From: G963555815 sp965249615 [NCBI: bacterium]
GTDB lineage: Bacteria; UBA8248; JACPRG01
Length of the DNA: 64,000 nt
NCBI GenBank assembly: GCA_965249615.1
Contig: CBDFMI010000005.1
Coordinates: 62,001 to 126,000 of the forward strand
Direction of reading: 5' to 3'
Below the pieces are notes generated by a model. It searched no databases. It saw only the letters and a list, made by a program, of their open reading frames with translations, and had not been told where the DNA came from. The position numbers were made by a program, and so were the translations under genes. Positions 8,507 through 17,576 of the stretch are shown piece after piece (within the stretch, counting starts at the first letter, position 1; each line of letters starts with the position of its first letter).

Positions 8507-9748
8507 TTAGGATTTCCCGAAGAGGAGGGTGGCGTTGGTGCCCCCGAACCCGAAAGAATTGCTCAGGCCGAATCGAATGGAAGCCTCTCGGGCTGTGTTG
8601 GGCACATAGTCGAGGTCGCACTCGGGGTCCGGTTCCTCGAGATTGATGGTGGGTGGGATGACCCCATGGAAGATGGCCAAGATGGTGAAGATGTTCTCCA
8701 CCCCTCCCGCACCCCCAAGGAGGTGTCCCGTCATAGACTTCGTGGAGCTGACGGCCAGTTTGTGAGCGTGAGGGCCGAAGACTTTCTTCATGGCCCTCGT
8801 CTCGTTGATGTCCCCCTGTGGGGTCGCCGTCCCGTGGGCGTTGATGTAGTCGACGTCCTCTCGAGGGATCTGGGCATCCTTCAAGGCGAGGGTCATGCAC
8901 CGCGTCGGTCCGGACCCGTTGGGGTCCGGTTGTGTCATGTGGTGGGCGTCGCCCGACATCCCGTATCCCACGACCTCTGCGTAGATGTGGGCCCCCCGTC
9001 GTCGGGCCGCCTCCCGCTCCTCGAGGACTACGACTCCAGCCCCCTCTCCCACGACGAAGCCGTTTCGGGAACTGTCGAAGGGGCGGCTGGCTTTCTGCGC
9101 AGGCTCGTTGTGCGTGGAGAGGGCCCGCATGGATGCGAAGCCGCCGATGCACAGACCGCTGATGACCGCCTCAGTGCTCCCGGCGATGATGACCTCGGCG
9201 TCCCCACGCTGCAAGATGCGAAAGGCATCTCCAACGGCGTGGGTCCCGGTGGCGCAGGCTGTTGTCGTGCAGGAGTTCGGTCCCTTGGCCCCAAAGTCCA
9301 TGGAGATCATCCCGGCCGCCATGTTGGCGATGAGCATTGGAATGAAGAAGGGTGAGATCCGGCTGGGCCCTCGCTCCAAGAGGATCGCATGCTGCTTCTC
9401 CAGGAGGGGAAGCCCCCCGAGGCCCACGCCGATGACGACGCCGACACGCTCTGCGTTGTCCTCATTGATGGTGACTCCGGAGTCCGCCACAGCCTCGCGG
9501 GCCGCCACCATGCCCAATTGGATGAAGCGGTCCATCTTCCTAATTTCTTTCTTATCGAAGTGATCCTCGGGGTGAAAACCCTTCACCTCTCCTGCGACGC
9601 GGCAGGGATACTGGCTGGCATCGAAGTGGGTGATGGGGCCGATCCCCGAGCGGCCCTCTACCACGGAAGACCAACTCTCGGCCACATTGTTTCCAATAGG
9701 GGTGACAAGCCCCACGCCTGTCACGACTACCCGCCGTTCCCCCTTCAT
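8507..9748 (-). CDS. fabF: 3-oxoacyl-[acyl-carrier-protein] synthase II
   Basis: FabF condenses malonyl-ACP with acyl-ACP in the elongation cycle of type II fatty-acid synthesis. The thiolase-fold Cys-His-His catalytic set is present: Cys165 in TTTACATG, His in [11 protein letters not shown] (near 305) and His in [13 protein letters not shown] (near 340). The C-terminal GFGGTNA loop is also present. At 413 residues it is full length. It follows acpP in the same direction, the classical fabG-acpP-fabF order. Confidence 0.97.
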   Translation of the reverse strand: MKGERRVVVTGVGLVTPIGNNVAESWSSVVEGRSGIGPITHFDASQYPCRVAGEVKGFHPEDHFDKKEIRKMDRFIQLGMVAAREAVADSGVTINEDNAERVGVVIGVGLGGLPLLEKQHAILLERGPSRISPFFIPMLIANMAAGMISMDFGAKGPNSCTTTACATGTHAVGDAFRILQRGDAEVIIAGSTEAVISGLCIGGFASMRALSTHNEPAQKASRPFDSSRNGFVVGEGAGVVVLEEREAARRRGAHIYAEVVGYGMSGDAHHMTQPDPNGSGPTRCMTLALKDAQIPREDVDYINAHGTATPQGDINETRAMKKVFGPHAHKLAVSSTKSMTGHLLGGAGGVENIFTILAIFHGVIPPTINLEEPDPECDLDYVPNTAREASIRFGLSNSFGFGGTNATLLFGKS

Positions 9749-9796
9749 CCGGTTCTTTCTCCCAATGCGCTCCAGCGCCCCTCGGATCGCGGACCC

Positions 9797-10036
9797 TTAG
9801 GCCCGGCTCTGAATATAGTCCAAGGCGTTCTGAACAGTTTGGATCTTCTCGGCTTCCTCGTCGGGGATCTCCATCCCAAAGGCTTCTTCGAGGGCCATGA
9901 CCAACTCCACCGTATCCAATGAGTCCGCTCCTAGGTCGTTGATGAACGAGGCTTCTGGCTTCACCCGATCGGGCTCGACGCCCAGTCCTTCCGCGATGAT
10001 CGTCTTGATCTTTTGGATTTGCTCTTCTGAGAGCAC
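9797..10036 (-). CDS. acpP: Acyl carrier protein
   Basis: A 79-residue acidic carrier that holds growing acyl chains on a 4'-phosphopantetheine arm. The attachment serine is Ser39 in [11 protein letters not shown] choose the GTG at 10036 ([11 protein letters not shown]) because it gives the standard ACP length and has GGAAGGG about seven bases upstream. A longer form from 10072 would add twelve atypical basic residues. It sits between fabG and fabF, its usual place. Confidence 0.96.
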   Translation of the reverse strand: MLSEEQIQKIKTIIAEGLGVEPDRVKPEASFINDLGADSLDTVELVMALEEAFGMEIPDEEAEKIQTVQNALDYIQSRA

Positions 10037-10095
10037 GCGATCATCCCTTCCTTTTACGCAGCCGGTCACCACTCATTAGGGCCCCGGCTGCTGGG

Positions 10096-10836
10096 CTACA
10101 TATACATCCCACCGTTCACGTGAATCACCTGGCCGGTAATATAACTCATGTCCGGGTCCGCCAGAAACCGCACGCAATGGGCCACGTCCTCCGGCTGCCC
10201 GAACCGTCCAAGGGGGATCTGGGGAAGGATAAGACTTCGACGCTCTTCCCCCATTTCCCCGGTCATGTCGGTTTCGATGAAACCAGGCGCCACCGCATTC
10301 ACCGTGATGCCCCGCGGGGCCAGTTCCCGTGCCATCGATTTAGTGAAACCCATCAGACCCGCTTTGGAGGCGGCGTAATTGCCCTGACCAGGACTTCCAG
10401 CGGCCCCCACCACAGACGTAATGTTCACAATCCGCCCGTAGCGTTGGCGGACCATGGCGCGGGCGACCACCTGGGTACAATGAAAAGTGCCCTTCAGGTT
10501 GGTATCGAGGACGGCGTCCCAGTCTGCTGGCTTCATGCGAAGGATGAGCCCGTCCCGGGTGATCCCCGCGTTATTGACTAAGATCTCCAGCCCCCCAAAG
10601 GTGTCAAGCACCGTCTTCACGCCCGCCTCAACAGTTTCCCGGTCCTTCACGTCCATGGGAACGGCCAGGGCCTTTCCCCCAGCCTTCTCCAGGGATGAGA
10701 CGAGGGCCTGGGCATCCCCTGAGGTGAAATAGGTAAAGGCGACGGTCGCGCCGGCCTCAGCCAGGCTTTCGACGACAGCCCGGCCGATCCCCCGTGCCCC
10801 TCCCGTCACCATGGCCCTTTGCCCTTGAAGTCCCAC
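10096..10836 (-). CDS. fabG: 3-oxoacyl-[acyl-carrier-protein] reductase
   Basis: An NADPH-dependent short-chain dehydrogenase that reduces 3-oxoacyl-ACP in fatty-acid elongation. It has the cofactor motif TGGARGIG (11-18), NNAG (88-91) and the catalytic Ser141, Tyr154 and Lys158 (YAASK). The 246-residue length is typical. It lies between fabD and acpP, which supports the fatty-acid role over other SDR activities. Confidence 0.96.
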   Translation of the reverse strand: MGLQGQRAMVTGGARGIGRAVVESLAEAGATVAFTYFTSGDAQALVSSLEKAGGKALAVPMDVKDRETVEAGVKTVLDTFGGLEILVNNAGITRDGLILRMKPADWDAVLDTNLKGTFHCTQVVARAMVRQRYGRIVNITSVVGAAGSPGQGNYAASKAGLMGFTKSMARELAPRGITVNAVAPGFIETDMTGEMGEERRSLILPQIPLGRFGQPEDVAHCVRFLADPDMSYITGQVIHVNGGMYM

Positions 10837-10852
10837 TCTGTATTCCGCGCGT

Positions 10853-11821
10853 CTAGTGTGCTAACGCCGCCGTCGTCTCCTCCAAGGTAGGGAGATCCTC
10901 GACGTTGTGGACGTGCACCTCAGGCACAATGCGCCGGGCGAGGCCGCTCAAGACCTTCCCCGGGCCCACCTCCACAAAAGTTTGACAACCCTCTGCAGCC
11001 GCCGTGCGGACCCCCTCTTCCCACCGAACGGGTGAGGTCACTTGGCGTTTCAGTCGCTCCTTGGCCACATCGGCGTCGGTGTTCACGGTTGCCGTGACAT
11101 TATCGACAACAGGGCACCGAAGTTCCCGGAAAGAGACCCCGTCCAACTCCCGGGCGAGTTGTTCTTCCGCCCCCCGCATCCTGGCGCAGTGGAAAGGGGC
11201 GCTGACGGGGAGCAGGATCGCTCGGCGTGCCCCGGCTTTCTTGGCCGCCGTCACCAGCCGCTCTACCGCCTCCCGGTCTCCGGACACGACGGTCTGGGTG
11301 GGGGCGTTGTAGTTGGCCGGCTCTAGCACCTCATCGCCTCGGACTTCCTCGCAAAGGGTTTCTACCTGTTCTTTGTCGAGGCCGATGATGGCGGCCATGG
11401 CCCCCTTGTTGGGCTCGACCGCCTCGTTCATGAACTGGCCCCGCTTTCGGACGATCTGAAGGGCGTCGCCGAACCCCATGGCCCCCGCGGCCAGCAGGGC
11501 CGAGTATTCTCCCAGGCTGTGGCCCATGACCAGGCAGGGGGTGAGCCCGGCCTCCTCCAGGAGGCGAAAGCCGATGTAGCTGTGGACGAGAAGGGCCGGC
11601 TGGGTGTTAACCGTCAGACGAAGGTCATCCTCCGGTCCATGGAAAGACAAGGAGGCGATGTCGTAGCACAACTCCTGGTTGGCCTGCTCATAAAGGTCTC
11701 GGGCCAGGGGGTGTCCATCATAAAATCCCTGCCCCATGCCGACCTTCTGGGAACCCTGCCCTGGAAAGAGGAAGGCGACCTTCTCGTTCGTCTTCGTTTT
11801 CTCCCTTTCCTTACCAGACAA
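10853..11821 (-). CDS. fabD: Malonyl-CoA:ACP transacylase
   Basis: FabD loads malonyl groups from CoA onto ACP. The serine hydrolase-like motif GHSLGEYSA has the nucleophile at Ser102. The N-terminal oxyanion element FPGQGSQ is at residues 19-25, and the active-site His is in VSAPFHCARM (about 205-214). The reading frame overlaps the fabH stop by 11 bases, which suggests translational coupling. The first twelve residues are hydrophilic and may not be conserved, so a slightly later start is possible. Confidence 0.96.
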   Translation of the reverse strand: MSGKEREKTKTNEKVAFLFPGQGSQKVGMGQGFYDGHPLARDLYEQANQELCYDIASLSFHGPEDDLRLTVNTQPALLVHSYIGFRLLEEAGLTPCLVMGHSLGEYSALLAAGAMGFGDALQIVRKRGQFMNEAVEPNKGAMAAIIGLDKEQVETLCEEVRGDEVLEPANYNAPTQTVVSGDREAVERLVTAAKKAGARRAILLPVSAPFHCARMRGAEEQLARELDGVSFRELRCPVVDNVTATVNTDADVAKERLKRQVTSPVRWEEGVRTAAAEGCQTFVEVGPGKVLSGLARRIVPEVHVHNVEDLPTLEETTAALAH

Positions 11822-12794
11822 CGGTTGAGGCCCCCCAGGTGAGCCCTCCGCCGAAGGCAGCCATCAGGATCTTGTCCCCCTCGCGGACCCGTTTCTCTCG
11901 CACCGCCTCATCCAGGGCGATGGGAATTGTCGCAGACGAGATATTACCATACTTGTGAATCGTGACGCAGATCTTTTCCGACGGGAAAGACAGGCGTTTT
12001 GCCACGGCATCAATGATACGGAGGTTGGCTTGATGGGGAACAAAGAGGGCGACGTCCTCTGGGCGAAGGGCGTTGTGCTCCAAGGCCTCCTGGCACACCT
12101 CGCTGAAGGCCCGGACGGCGATCTTGAAGGAATCAGGGCCCTGCATCTTGATGGTGTGACGGTCCTCCTCCACGGTCTCGTGAGAGATGGGTGTTGCCAG
12201 TGACCCACCCCCCGTCATGACGAGCATGGAGCCCCGGCTTCCGTCCGAGTGGAGGTGAGTCGAGAGCACTCCCCGACCGTCCTCGCTGGCGGCCAGGACC
12301 ACAGCCCCCGCCCCATCCCCCCACAGGATGCAGGTCGAGCGGTCTTTCCAGTTCACCGTCCGCGACATGACCTCGGCGGCCACAAAGAGGATGCAACGGG
12401 CCGAGCCTGAGCGGATGTACTGGTCCGCCACCGAGAGGCCGAAGATGAAGCCTGAGCAGGCGGCGTTCAGGTCGAAGGCGATCGCCCGGCTGGCGCCCAG
12501 CCGACCCTGAAGCCAGCAGGCTGCCGACGGGCAGTAGGTGTCCGGGGTGATGGTTGCGACGAGGATCATGTCGAGGTCACCGGGGGAGACACCGGCCGCC
12601 TCCAGGGCCCTTTGGGCGGCGGGCAGGGCAAGATCCGAGGTCGCCACGTCAGGATCGGCGATCCGGCGCTCCACGACCCCAGTCCGGCTGCGGATCCACT
12701 CGTCCGAGGTCTCCACCAGCCCCTCCAGCTCCTCATTTCGCAAGACCCGTTCGGGCAGGTAGGACCCGGTTCCTATGATCCGAGTTCGCTTCAC
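11811..12794 (-). CDS. fabH: 3-oxoacyl-[acyl-carrier-protein] synthase III
   Basis: FabH starts fatty-acid synthesis by condensing acetyl-CoA or another short acyl-CoA with malonyl-ACP. The catalytic triad is visible: Cys113 in NAACSGFIFG, His in PHQANLRI (about 245) and Asn in HKYGNISSATIP (about 275). The GTG at 12794 overlaps the plsX TGA in a GTGA junction and is preceded by GGAGG. It gives 327 residues beginning VKRTRIIGTGSYLPE, the normal N-terminus. Confidence 0.96.
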   Translation of the reverse strand: MKRTRIIGTGSYLPERVLRNEELEGLVETSDEWIRSRTGVVERRIADPDVATSDLALPAAQRALEAAGVSPGDLDMILVATITPDTYCPSAACWLQGRLGASRAIAFDLNAACSGFIFGLSVADQYIRSGSARCILFVAAEVMSRTVNWKDRSTCILWGDGAGAVVLAASEDGRGVLSTHLHSDGSRGSMLVMTGGGSLATPISHETVEEDRHTIKMQGPDSFKIAVRAFSEVCQEALEHNALRPEDVALFVPHQANLRIIDAVAKRLSFPSEKICVTIHKYGNISSATIPIALDEAVREKRVREGDKILMAAFGGGLTWGASTVVW

Positions 12795-13912
12795 GGTTCC
12801 TGGCCTCCGGGAGTGACCCCCTGCGGCGGCTCTTCCTCTGTCTCGGCCGAGTCCCCTCGATGTATGCTCTCCCGAAGCTGTTTCCAAAGCCGGTGCCCCA
12901 TGTGGGTTTCCAGCTCTACATCGGCGTTCGATTCGATCTGACGCTGGATTTGGCCAACGAGCCCGTTACGGGAGGCCTCCATCGCTAATCGGATGGCGTT
13001 CTGGATGGCCTTGGCGTTGGAGCCCCCATGGGCCTTGATGCAGATGCCGTTGAGGCCGAGGAAGGGGGCGCCGCCGTATTCTGTGTAATCCATTCGCTGG
13101 CGAAGGTCCGTCAAGCCGTCCTGGAGGAGGCGATGGCCAAGGCGACCCCTCCAAGACTTGACGCGGTCTGGGAAGAGGACATTCGCGAAGACATCTGTCA
13201 GCCCCTCGAGGATCTTCAGGGCCACGTTTCCTGTGAATCCGTCGCAGACAATGACGTCGGCCCTGCCCCGATAGACTTCGGTCCCTTCAACGTTCCCGAT
13301 GAAGTTGACAGAGCTTCGGGACAAAAGCTCAAAGGCCGTCTTGGTGGCCTTGTTCCCCTTTGTGTCTTCCGTCCCGACGCTGAGAAGCCCCACGCTGGGG
13401 CGGGGGACCTTCAGGAGGGTGTGGGCGTAGGCGGAGCCCATGAGGCCAAACTGGAAGAGTTGGAGGGGCTTGCAGTCCATATTAGCGCCGATATCGAGGA
13501 GAACAGAGTAACCCTTGGTAGTGGGGATGAGGGAAGTGATGGCCGGGCGATCGATCCCGTGGATCTTGTTGAGGAGAAGGGTGGCCGCCACCAGAAGGGC
13601 CCCGGTATTTCCGGCGCTCACTATGGCAGAGGCCTCGCCCGTTTGGACCGTCTCGACTGCGATGCGCATGGAGGAATCGCGCTTTTGCTTGACGGCGGCC
13701 AAGGGCGTGTCTGACATCTCGATCCGCTGCGATGCGTGGCGGATTCCAATGGGCAGATCCTCAGCCCGAAGCCGTTTCAGCTCTCGGCGGATGGCCCCTT
13801 CCTCTCCGACGAGAAGGAGGTTCGCCCCGTACTCTCGATGGGCGACCACAGCCCCCTCCACCATCACCGCAGGGGCCTTATCCCCTCCCATAGCATCCAG
13901 GGCGATCTTCAT
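12791..13912 (-). CDS. plsX: Phosphate acyltransferase PlsX
   Basis: PlsX makes acyl-phosphate from acyl-ACP for the PlsY step of phospholipid synthesis. The conserved start MKIALDAMGGDKAP gives the ATG at 13912. An upstream ATG at 13942 overlaps the rpmF TGA (ATGA) and would add ten residues through translational coupling, so either start is possible. Typical PlsX motifs follow, including SAGNTGALL and DIGANMDCKP. The C-terminus carries a Pro/Gly-rich extension (EEPPQGVTPGG) beyond the common core. The order rpmF-plsX-fabH is widely conserved. Confidence 0.95.
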   Translation of the reverse strand: MKIALDAMGGDKAPAVMVEGAVVAHREYGANLLLVGEEGAIRRELKRLRAEDLPIGIRHASQRIEMSDTPLAAVKQKRDSSMRIAVETVQTGEASAIVSAGNTGALLVAATLLLNKIHGIDRPAITSLIPTTKGYSVLLDIGANMDCKPLQLFQFGLMGSAYAHTLLKVPRPSVGLLSVGTEDTKGNKATKTAFELLSRSSVNFIGNVEGTEVYRGRADVIVCDGFTGNVALKILEGLTDVFANVLFPDRVKSWRGRLGHRLLQDGLTDLRQRMDYTEYGGAPFLGLNGICIKAHGGSNAKAIQNAIRLAMEASRNGLVGQIQRQIESNADVELETHMGHRLWKQLRESIHRGDSAETEEEPPQGVTPGGQEP

Positions 13913-13938
13913 GATCTGGGTGCCTTCGGTAAGCGTGC

Positions 13939-14121
13939 TCATGCCTCTTTGGGGGCGAGCACCTCACGGCCATGGTAGGAGCCGCAGCGTGGACAGACGC
14001 GGTGGGGAAGCTTCACCGTACGGCACTTGGGACAGACGGACATGGCCGGAGCGGGGATCTTCCAATTGGCCCGTCGCTTGTCTCGGCGGGCTTTTGAAGT
14101 TTTACGCTTTGGTAGCGGCAT
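13939..14121 (-). CDS. rpmF: 50S ribosomal protein L32
   Basis: A 60-residue basic ribosomal protein starting MPLPKRKTSKARRDKRR, with a C-terminal zinc ribbon (CPKC then CPRC, spaced by ten residues). The ATG at 14121 has GAGAAGAGAG directly upstream as ribosome site. No stop codon separates it from the preceding DUF177 frame, so as printed L32 can also be read as the C-terminal part of a fusion. Cysteine-containing L32 is the zinc-binding form. Confidence 0.93.
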   Translation of the reverse strand: MPLPKRKTSKARRDKRRANWKIPAPAMSVCPKCRTVKLPHRVCPRCGSYHGREVLAPKEA

Positions 14122-14664
14122 CTCTCTTCTCGGGGGAGCCCCCCCCTTGAGGCGGGTCAGGGCTGCCCATCGGAGGTCCCCCTCTTGTGGGGGACAATGA
14201 CAGAGACCCTCGTTCAGGTCCCTCCCGCACCGGGGGCAAAGGCCAGCACAGTCGGTTCGACAAAGGGGCTGCAGCGGAACCGCCGAGCCCAAATGATCCC
14301 GGATTGTCTCTTTTAGGTCAATCTCCCCTGTCTCGTAAGAATAGGTGTCGAAATCTTGGGCTTCAAGTTCCAGCTCTTCTTCAGTCGGTGGGGAGACCTT
14401 GGGCTGGAAAGTGACAGTGAAACCCACCTCCAAGGGATGGTGAAACGTTCGAAGACAGCGACCGCATTCCATGATGAGGGTCGCCTGAAGCTTTCCCCGG
14501 CACAAGACCTCCGAGTCGAATCGCTGAAGCAGGCAACTCCCCTTGACGGGGGAGCCCCATGAAGAATCCTCGCCCTCTAGCTCGAGATGGGAGGACTTTT
14601 CCCCGAAAGTGACTGTCAGACCCTCTTGCGGAATGTCCTGAATCGGAACCCTCAGGCCCTTCAT
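13939..14664 (-). CDS. DUF177 (YceD family) protein, open frame continuing into rpmF
   Basis: The first roughly 180 residues are a YceD/DUF177 protein, a family usually encoded just before rpmF and linked to 23S rRNA or ribosome biogenesis. It shows a paired-cysteine zinc motif: CGRC near residue 65, and CRTDCAGLCPRCGRD near 135-150. The frame runs through an 8-G run (14144-14151 on the plus strand as C) without a stop and merges with L32. Adding one G to that run would end DUF177 after about fourteen more codons. The printed fusion may therefore be real, or an indel in the homopolymer may have removed the stop. The start is the ATG at 14664 (MKGLRVPIQDIP); a TTG at 14700 is an alternative. 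Confidence 0.75.
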   Translation of the reverse strand: MKGLRVPIQDIPQEGLTVTFGEKSSHLELEGEDSSWGSPVKGSCLLQRFDSEVLCRGKLQATLIMECGRCLRTFHHPLEVGFTVTFQPKVSPPTEEELELEAQDFDTYSYETGEIDLKETIRDHLGSAVPLQPLCRTDCAGLCPRCGRDLNEGLCHCPPQEGDLRWAALTRLKGGAPPRREMPLPKRKTSKARRDKRRANWKIPAPAMSVCPKCRTVKLPHRVCPRCGSYHGREVLAPKEA

Positions 14665-14745
14665 TTGGGAATCAAGCCTAGGAAGAGAAAAGGGGTACAA
14701 CCTCTGCTGGATCCCCTTTTAAACCGGGGGCCCAAAGTTGTTGGT

Positions 14746-14774
14746 ATGCTAAGCTTTCTCGCGCTTTTTGTCAA
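14746..14774 (-). promoter_or_regulatory. Strong sigma70 promoter of the rpmF-plsX-fab operon
   Basis: A perfect leftward -35 TTGACA (14769-14774), a 17-base spacer and -10 TAGCAT (14746-14751, 4/6 match). Transcription would begin near 14739, about 75 bases before the DUF177 ATG. It is the only obvious promoter upstream of the nine leftward genes to rnc. Confidence 0.75.
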
Positions 14775-14809
14775 GGCCAAAAAAAGACACCTCCACCAAA
14801 ATCAAATAA

Positions 14810-15757
14810 TTAGGGGGCTAGGAACAGATCCAAGACCAGCGCTTCCCGAAGCCCCCAGTGGCTGACCAAAATGGAGGGGGCCCGACAGAGGGTTTTGAGC
14901 GCCCGAAAGATAGCGAGGCCCGGAAGAATCGTGTCCCATCGCTCTTGCTCCAGAAAGCGCATCCGACTTCTTTCTTCCCTGCTCGCACGGGCTACTCGTT
15001 GATAAGTCGCCTCCAGGGCCTCCTCCGAGATAGGAAGGCCGTTGATGGCGTCCGGGTCCTGGAGGGAAATCTCGTGCACCATAGCCCCCAGGTTGGCGGC
15101 GGTGCCCCCTGTCGCGATGAGAGTCGCAGGCGGGTCCAAAGGGAGGTGACATCCTTCGAGTGAGTCCCTGAAAACCTCGGTCACATAGTCTTCGAGGGGC
15201 GCCCTGTCTTTCGCCGGCGCCCCCAAAGGGAAACGGCGAAGGAGGTTTAGAGACCCGATGGGCTCGCTTCTCCACCGGAGCAGTTCCCCGCCTTTTGTCA
15301 GAGAGAGCTCGGTGCTTCCTCCTCCCACGTCGGCTGTCAAGGCGGAATCGGGCGGGGGACATAAAGCCATCAGGGCCCCACGGGCCGACAGGCGGGCCTC
15401 CTCTTCGGGACTGAGGACCCTAAGGGGAAACCCAAGTTCTCGAGAGATCCTCTCGCTCAAGGTCGATCGGTTGGTGGCGGTTCGTACCGCGCTTGTCCCA
15501 GCCACGAGCCTTCGGGTCGCTCCGAGGGCGTCCATCTTCCTTTTGAAAACCCCAAGGACTTCCAGGGTTTTCTCGATGGCCTCGTCCGAGAGGCCGCCCG
15601 CAGGCAGAAGGCCCTCTTCGAGGCGGGTCACCACTCGATTGTCGAAGAGGGTCTCAAAGCGTGCAGGGGCCGATCTCTCGGAAGAGGGAAGTCTTGCCAC
15701 CCGGAGCCTAGCCGCGTGAGAACCAAGGTCCACGACAGCGGCCACGACTTCTTTCAC
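14810..15757 (-). CDS. Ppx/GppA family exopolyphosphatase
   Basis: An ASKHA-fold phosphatase that hydrolyses polyphosphate or pppGpp. The N-terminal half has the phosphate-1 loop region VVDLGSHAARLRV, the second phosphate motif DVGGGSTELSL (about 143-153) and ATGGTAANLGAMV (about 215-227). At 315 residues it is the short, single-unit form without the C-terminal HD-like extension of E. coli Ppx. It is followed closely (24 bases) by a phosphate permease, consistent with a role in phosphate or polyphosphate balance. Ppx and GppA activity cannot be separated from sequence. Confidence 0.9.
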   Translation of the reverse strand: MKEVVAAVVDLGSHAARLRVARLPSSERSAPARFETLFDNRVVTRLEEGLLPAGGLSDEAIEKTLEVLGVFKRKMDALGATRRLVAGTSAVRTATNRSTLSERISRELGFPLRVLSPEEEARLSARGALMALCPPPDSALTADVGGGSTELSLTKGGELLRWRSEPIGSLNLLRRFPLGAPAKDRAPLEDYVTEVFRDSLEGCHLPLDPPATLIATGGTAANLGAMVHEISLQDPDAINGLPISEEALEATYQRVARASREERSRMRFLEQERWDTILPGLAIFRALKTLCRAPSILVSHWGLREALVLDLFLAP

Positions 15758-15781
15758 CGGACTCGCCCCTCAGGCCGGTCT

Positions 15782-16768
15782 CTAAAAAATCTTTCCCAGC
15801 ACTATGGCCACAACCCAGGCGATCAGTCCGCACGCGGGAAAGGTCAGGACCCAGGCGCCAACAATTCTGCCTGCTACCCCCCACCGGACGGCCGAGAGGC
15901 GCTGAGACGCCCCGACACCCATAATCGCTGTGTTGATAGTGTGGGTGGTGCTCAGGGGAATCCCCATGACCGAGGCCACCTGAATAGCTACTGCCGCTCC
16001 TGTCTCAGCGGCAAAGCCATGGTGGGGCTCCAGCTTGACCAGATTCATCCCCATGGTCTTGATGATACGCCACCCCCCAACGGCGGTGCCCACGCCGATC
16101 ACCGAGGACATGAGGAGAATCGTCTTCCACGAGACATGAAATTCCGAGATCACGCCTCCGAGCAAGAGGGCCAGGGTGAAGACCCCGATGAATTTTTGGC
16201 CATCGTTGCTGCCATGGCCGAAGGCCATAAAGGCCGCCGACAACACCTGAAGTTTCCCAAAGATCTTGCGAACTAAACGAGGACTCGTCCGGCGAAAGAT
16301 CCAAAAGATGGCGACGATAATGATCCCGCCGCCCCCAAAGCCGAGGAACGTGGAGAAGACCAGCCCCAGGAGGACTTTTTGCCACCCCGCCCAAAGGAGG
16401 GCCGAGGGCCCGGCCGCCGCCAGGCCCGCCCCTGTGAGACCGGCGACGAGCGCGTGGCTCTCGCTTGTGGGCAGCCCGTAGCGCCACGCCAAGGTGCTCC
16501 AGACGATAATCGCCACCATGGCCGCCGCCACTGTCTCAAGGCTGATCACATCAGATTTCACGATCCCCTTTCCGATGGTAGCGGCGACCGCCGTCCCGGA
16601 CATCGCCCCCGCCATATTCAGAACGCCCGCCATGATCACGGCTTTTCCAGGGCTGAGCACCCGCGTAGAGACCACCGTGGCGATGGCATTTGGGGCGTCG
16701 GTCCAGCCGTTGACGAACTCAGCCCATAACACCAGGATCAATACAATAATGAGCGCTGCTGTGAACAT
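15782..16768 (-). CDS. PiT family inorganic phosphate permease
   Basis: A 328-residue integral membrane protein with about ten hydrophobic segments. Both halves show the PiT repeat signature, NGWTDAPNAIAT near residue 20 and GHGSNDGQK near residue 195, with the paired STTHT element near 265. PiT carriers import phosphate (often as a metal-phosphate complex) using protons or sodium. It lies upstream of the exopolyphosphatase gene and reads with it. No PhoB box was recognised in the 250 bases before its ATG. Confidence 0.93.
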   Translation of the reverse strand: MFTAALIIVLILVLWAEFVNGWTDAPNAIATVVSTRVLSPGKAVIMAGVLNMAGAMSGTAVAATIGKGIVKSDVISLETVAAAMVAIIVWSTLAWRYGLPTSESHALVAGLTGAGLAAAGPSALLWAGWQKVLLGLVFSTFLGFGGGGIIIVAIFWIFRRTSPRLVRKIFGKLQVLSAAFMAFGHGSNDGQKFIGVFTLALLLGGVISEFHVSWKTILLMSSVIGVGTAVGGWRIIKTMGMNLVKLEPHHGFAAETGAAVAIQVASVMGIPLSTTHTINTAIMGVGASQRLSAVRWGVAGRIVGAWVLTFPACGLIAWVVAIVLGKIF

Positions 16769-17018
16769 GCAGTTTCCCCACCTTACCGATTAGAGTGAGT
16801 TCCTTAAAACCTTCTAGAAATCTCCCTCAACCCCCTATTTTCTGAGCTTCCCACTCACTTTTGGTGCGATTTTTGCTGCCTAAATCGGTGAGTCCATTCA
16901 CTTGTCCATGCGTGAGACGGGCTCACTGAAATTCTCGCTCCTTCCCCAAACGGGGACTGAGCTTTTGAAAGGGCTGGGAGTTTCCCTTGCTTCCTAGGCT
17001 TTTTCCAGGGAGGAGACA

Positions 17019-17576
17019 ATGCTCAAGACTCTTTTCCGTTTGAGCCCGCCTATCCTGCTCGTTATGTTCTTGGTCTTCAGGGTGGACGCCGAGACCCTGA
17101 AGGCTCGGGCCTCCCGCTTCATCGACGGGGACACCTTCGGGCTTTCGGTCCGGCTCATCGGGGTCGACACGCCCGAAACTCGATTCCCTGGGAAGCCCCC
17201 CGAACCCTTCGGCAAGGAGGCGTCCCGCTTCCTTCGGAAGATCCTGGCTGGAACAACCCTCCGCCTCGAATTCGACCAGGACGCCGTTGACAAATATGGA
17301 CGCCTCCTGGCTTATGTCTTTCTCCCCGACGAGACTTTTTTAAACGCGCTTTTAGTTTGTGAAGGGTATGCTCGTGTCTCTACCCATCCCCCCAACACCA
17401 AGTATGCTGATCTCTTTCGTCAACTTGAAAAGGAAGCCCGGGAGGCCCAAGGGGGGCTTTGGGGAATCCTGGACCCTCAATCGGGCGATAGGCAAGGGAC
17501 GAGGCCGGATTCCGCCCTTGCTCACGAAGGAGACATGTATGCGTCTGAGGGGTGCAGGGAGAGGGCTCGAAGATGA
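17019..17576 (+). CDS. Secreted thermonuclease-like (SNase) protein
   Basis: A 185-residue protein with an N-terminal hydrophobic signal segment (about 7-24) and an SNase OB-fold domain. Catalytic-type residues are present: DGDTF, then RLIGVDTPET with the first Arg, and FGKEASRF with the Glu. These nucleases cut RNA and DNA with calcium. The C-terminal 30 residues (from PQSGDRQG) look unstructured. GGGAGGAGACA before the ATG is a strong ribosome site. It stands alone, divergent from the phosphate permease. Confidence 0.9.
   Translation: MLKTLFRLSPPILLVMFLVFRVDAETLKARASRFIDGDTFGLSVRLIGVDTPETRFPGKPPEPFGKEASRFLRKILAGTTLRLEFDQDAVDKYGRLLAYVFLPDETFLNALLVCEGYARVSTHPPNTKYADLFRQLEKEAREAQGGLWGILDPQSGDRQGTRPDSALAHEGDMYASEGCRERARR

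Noticed and set aside
8492-9355. A 287-codon rightward open frame opposite fabF
   Set aside because: It is antisense to an intact fabF with complete catalytic motifs and has no ribosome site or domain.
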